This document shows positions 63,325 to 64,000 of a DNA stretch of 64,000 bases, one piece after another; positions within the stretch are counted from its first letter, which is position 1; every line of letters starts with the position of its first letter. Location of the stretch: contig CAJNYU010000835.1 of NCBI GenBank assembly GCA_905331475.1, positions 1-64,000 on the forward strand, read 5' to 3'. The DNA comes from Rotaria socialis (lineage: Eukaryota > Rotifera > Eurotatoria > Philodinida > Philodinidae). The notes beneath the pieces are model-generated. The model had not been told where the DNA came from. It worked only from the letters and a program-made list of their open reading frames with translations, and ran no database searches. The translations under genes and the position numbers were made by a program.

Positions 63325-64000
63325 ATTTCTTGGTTGAACAAAACTAAATTTTACAGATAAGAAGATATTGCTATGAAACTTCTACAGCTAAAAAATTTAG
63401 TGAAATATTTTTCTTTGAATAATTTTGATTTTGTGATTTTTTCATGCCACAAAAATGGAAATGCAAACAAACTTCGGTACAATTTTGGTATAAAAGGAAT
63501 GATAAGTACGAACGATTATCTTTTTAACAAAATTTAACAAGTGTTTGTTTTTAATGAGAGATCTGTGATTCTTTTTAGTAAACTTTGTGTAAGATGGCTG
63601 TATATCTACAAATAAAAAAAGAAATTCGACAATGTTCGCATTAGTAAAACTTTAGTAATACTATACCTAATGTAAGCAACTGTATGTGATGTAGGTTTTT
63701 TCCAACTTACAATTTTTTCCTTTTTTTGCACGCTGAAAAAGAAACGTCATAGGTTACCATTGACTTCACGATTCTTTACTACTCTGATCATAAGCGCTTG
63801 TCTGATCACATGCTTTGTCTTTCCTTTACACACTTACTCATTTGGAATTTTCTCCAGTTGTGACGTACAATTCTCGATTTATCTGTAGAATATTATATTT
63901 ACTGTTAAAACAATTTCAAAATTTGAGCTCAGGATATGAAATCGCGTGATATGACAATAGCGAGATGGCTTCCATAGAGTATGTAGAACACAATTTCTAC
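63325..64000. other. Upstream region of the ART-TPR gene
   Basis: AT-rich. It includes the ART-TPR promoter on the minus strand; no TATA-like box at a standard distance stands out. No other gene is seen before the window edge. Confidence 0.4.

Noticed and set aside
1-64000. tRNA, rRNA or other structured RNA genes
   Set aside because: I looked for B-box-like words and cloverleaf-capable stretches while reading and found none that held up; a dedicated covariance search would be needed to exclude them fully.

Overview
The window is animal DNA, most likely from a bdelloid rotifer (Rotaria/Adineta type). The grounds are short introns of about 50-70 nt with GT-AG ends, AT-rich intergenic DNA, mono-ADP-ribosyltransferases (ARTs) fused to TPR or WWE domains, F-box/LRR genes, a dense and very mixed set of mobile elements, and many short runs of TGTGGG, which is the bdelloid telomere-type repeat. 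Species cannot be fixed from sequence alone. Much of the window looks like a gene-poor, repeat-rich accessory or subtelomeric region: many genes are fragments that stop at a mobile element or at a TGTGGG/CCCACA run.

Layout. 1-3.7 kb: no gene, one 0.9-kb foldback. 3.7-5.7 kb: a protein with five 99-residue Cys-bearing repeats. 5.7-13.1 kb: a mariner deletion derivative, several hairpin and MITE-like elements, a tandem array of intron-like 75-bp units, and a broken retroelement ORF1. 14.4-20.5 kb: LRR exon, hAT-type MITE, and an F-box plus LRR gene (minus strand, 84-nt LRR exons). 21.8-23 kb: WWE-ART gene. 23.3-26.3 kb: two decayed DNA-transposon genes. 26.8-28.1 kb: a two-exon alpha/beta hydrolase. 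30-31.6 kb: serine-protease tail and a fossil retropepsin. 32-35.3 kb: a six-exon DDE transposase with a SWIM finger, MITEs, and a second copy of the intron-like array. 35.7-41.1 kb: an unrecognised gene, a Cys-rich small ORF, and a long WD40/NWD-like gene that begins exactly at a telomere-like hairpin. 42-44.8 kb: GRDP-like and F-box genes. 46-50 kb: MITEs, one inserted with a perfect 8-bp target duplication into a pogo/Tc1-like transposase. 50.6-50.9 kb: a 63-residue Grg1-like stress protein with TATA box and 5'UTR intron. 52.3-54.9 kb: an intact-looking MULE. 55.3-59 kb: coiled-coil and VPS13-like fragments. 59.5-63.3 kb: a 1265-residue ART-TPR protein.

The most unusual signal is a family of 55-105-bp hairpins made of TGTGGG repeats followed, after a short spacer, by CCCACA repeats (13057, 16164, 21370, 22962, 37071), plus single runs at 26306, 36588 and 46681. 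They lie where genes or transposons are cut off. Most are in head-to-head telomere orientation, as expected if broken ends had been capped and then joined, or if a tiny telomere-mimicking foldback element is spreading. A second oddity is a pair of dispersed arrays of ~75-bp units, each a GT...AG intron-like stretch of ~50 nt followed by a 24-nt exon-like stretch.
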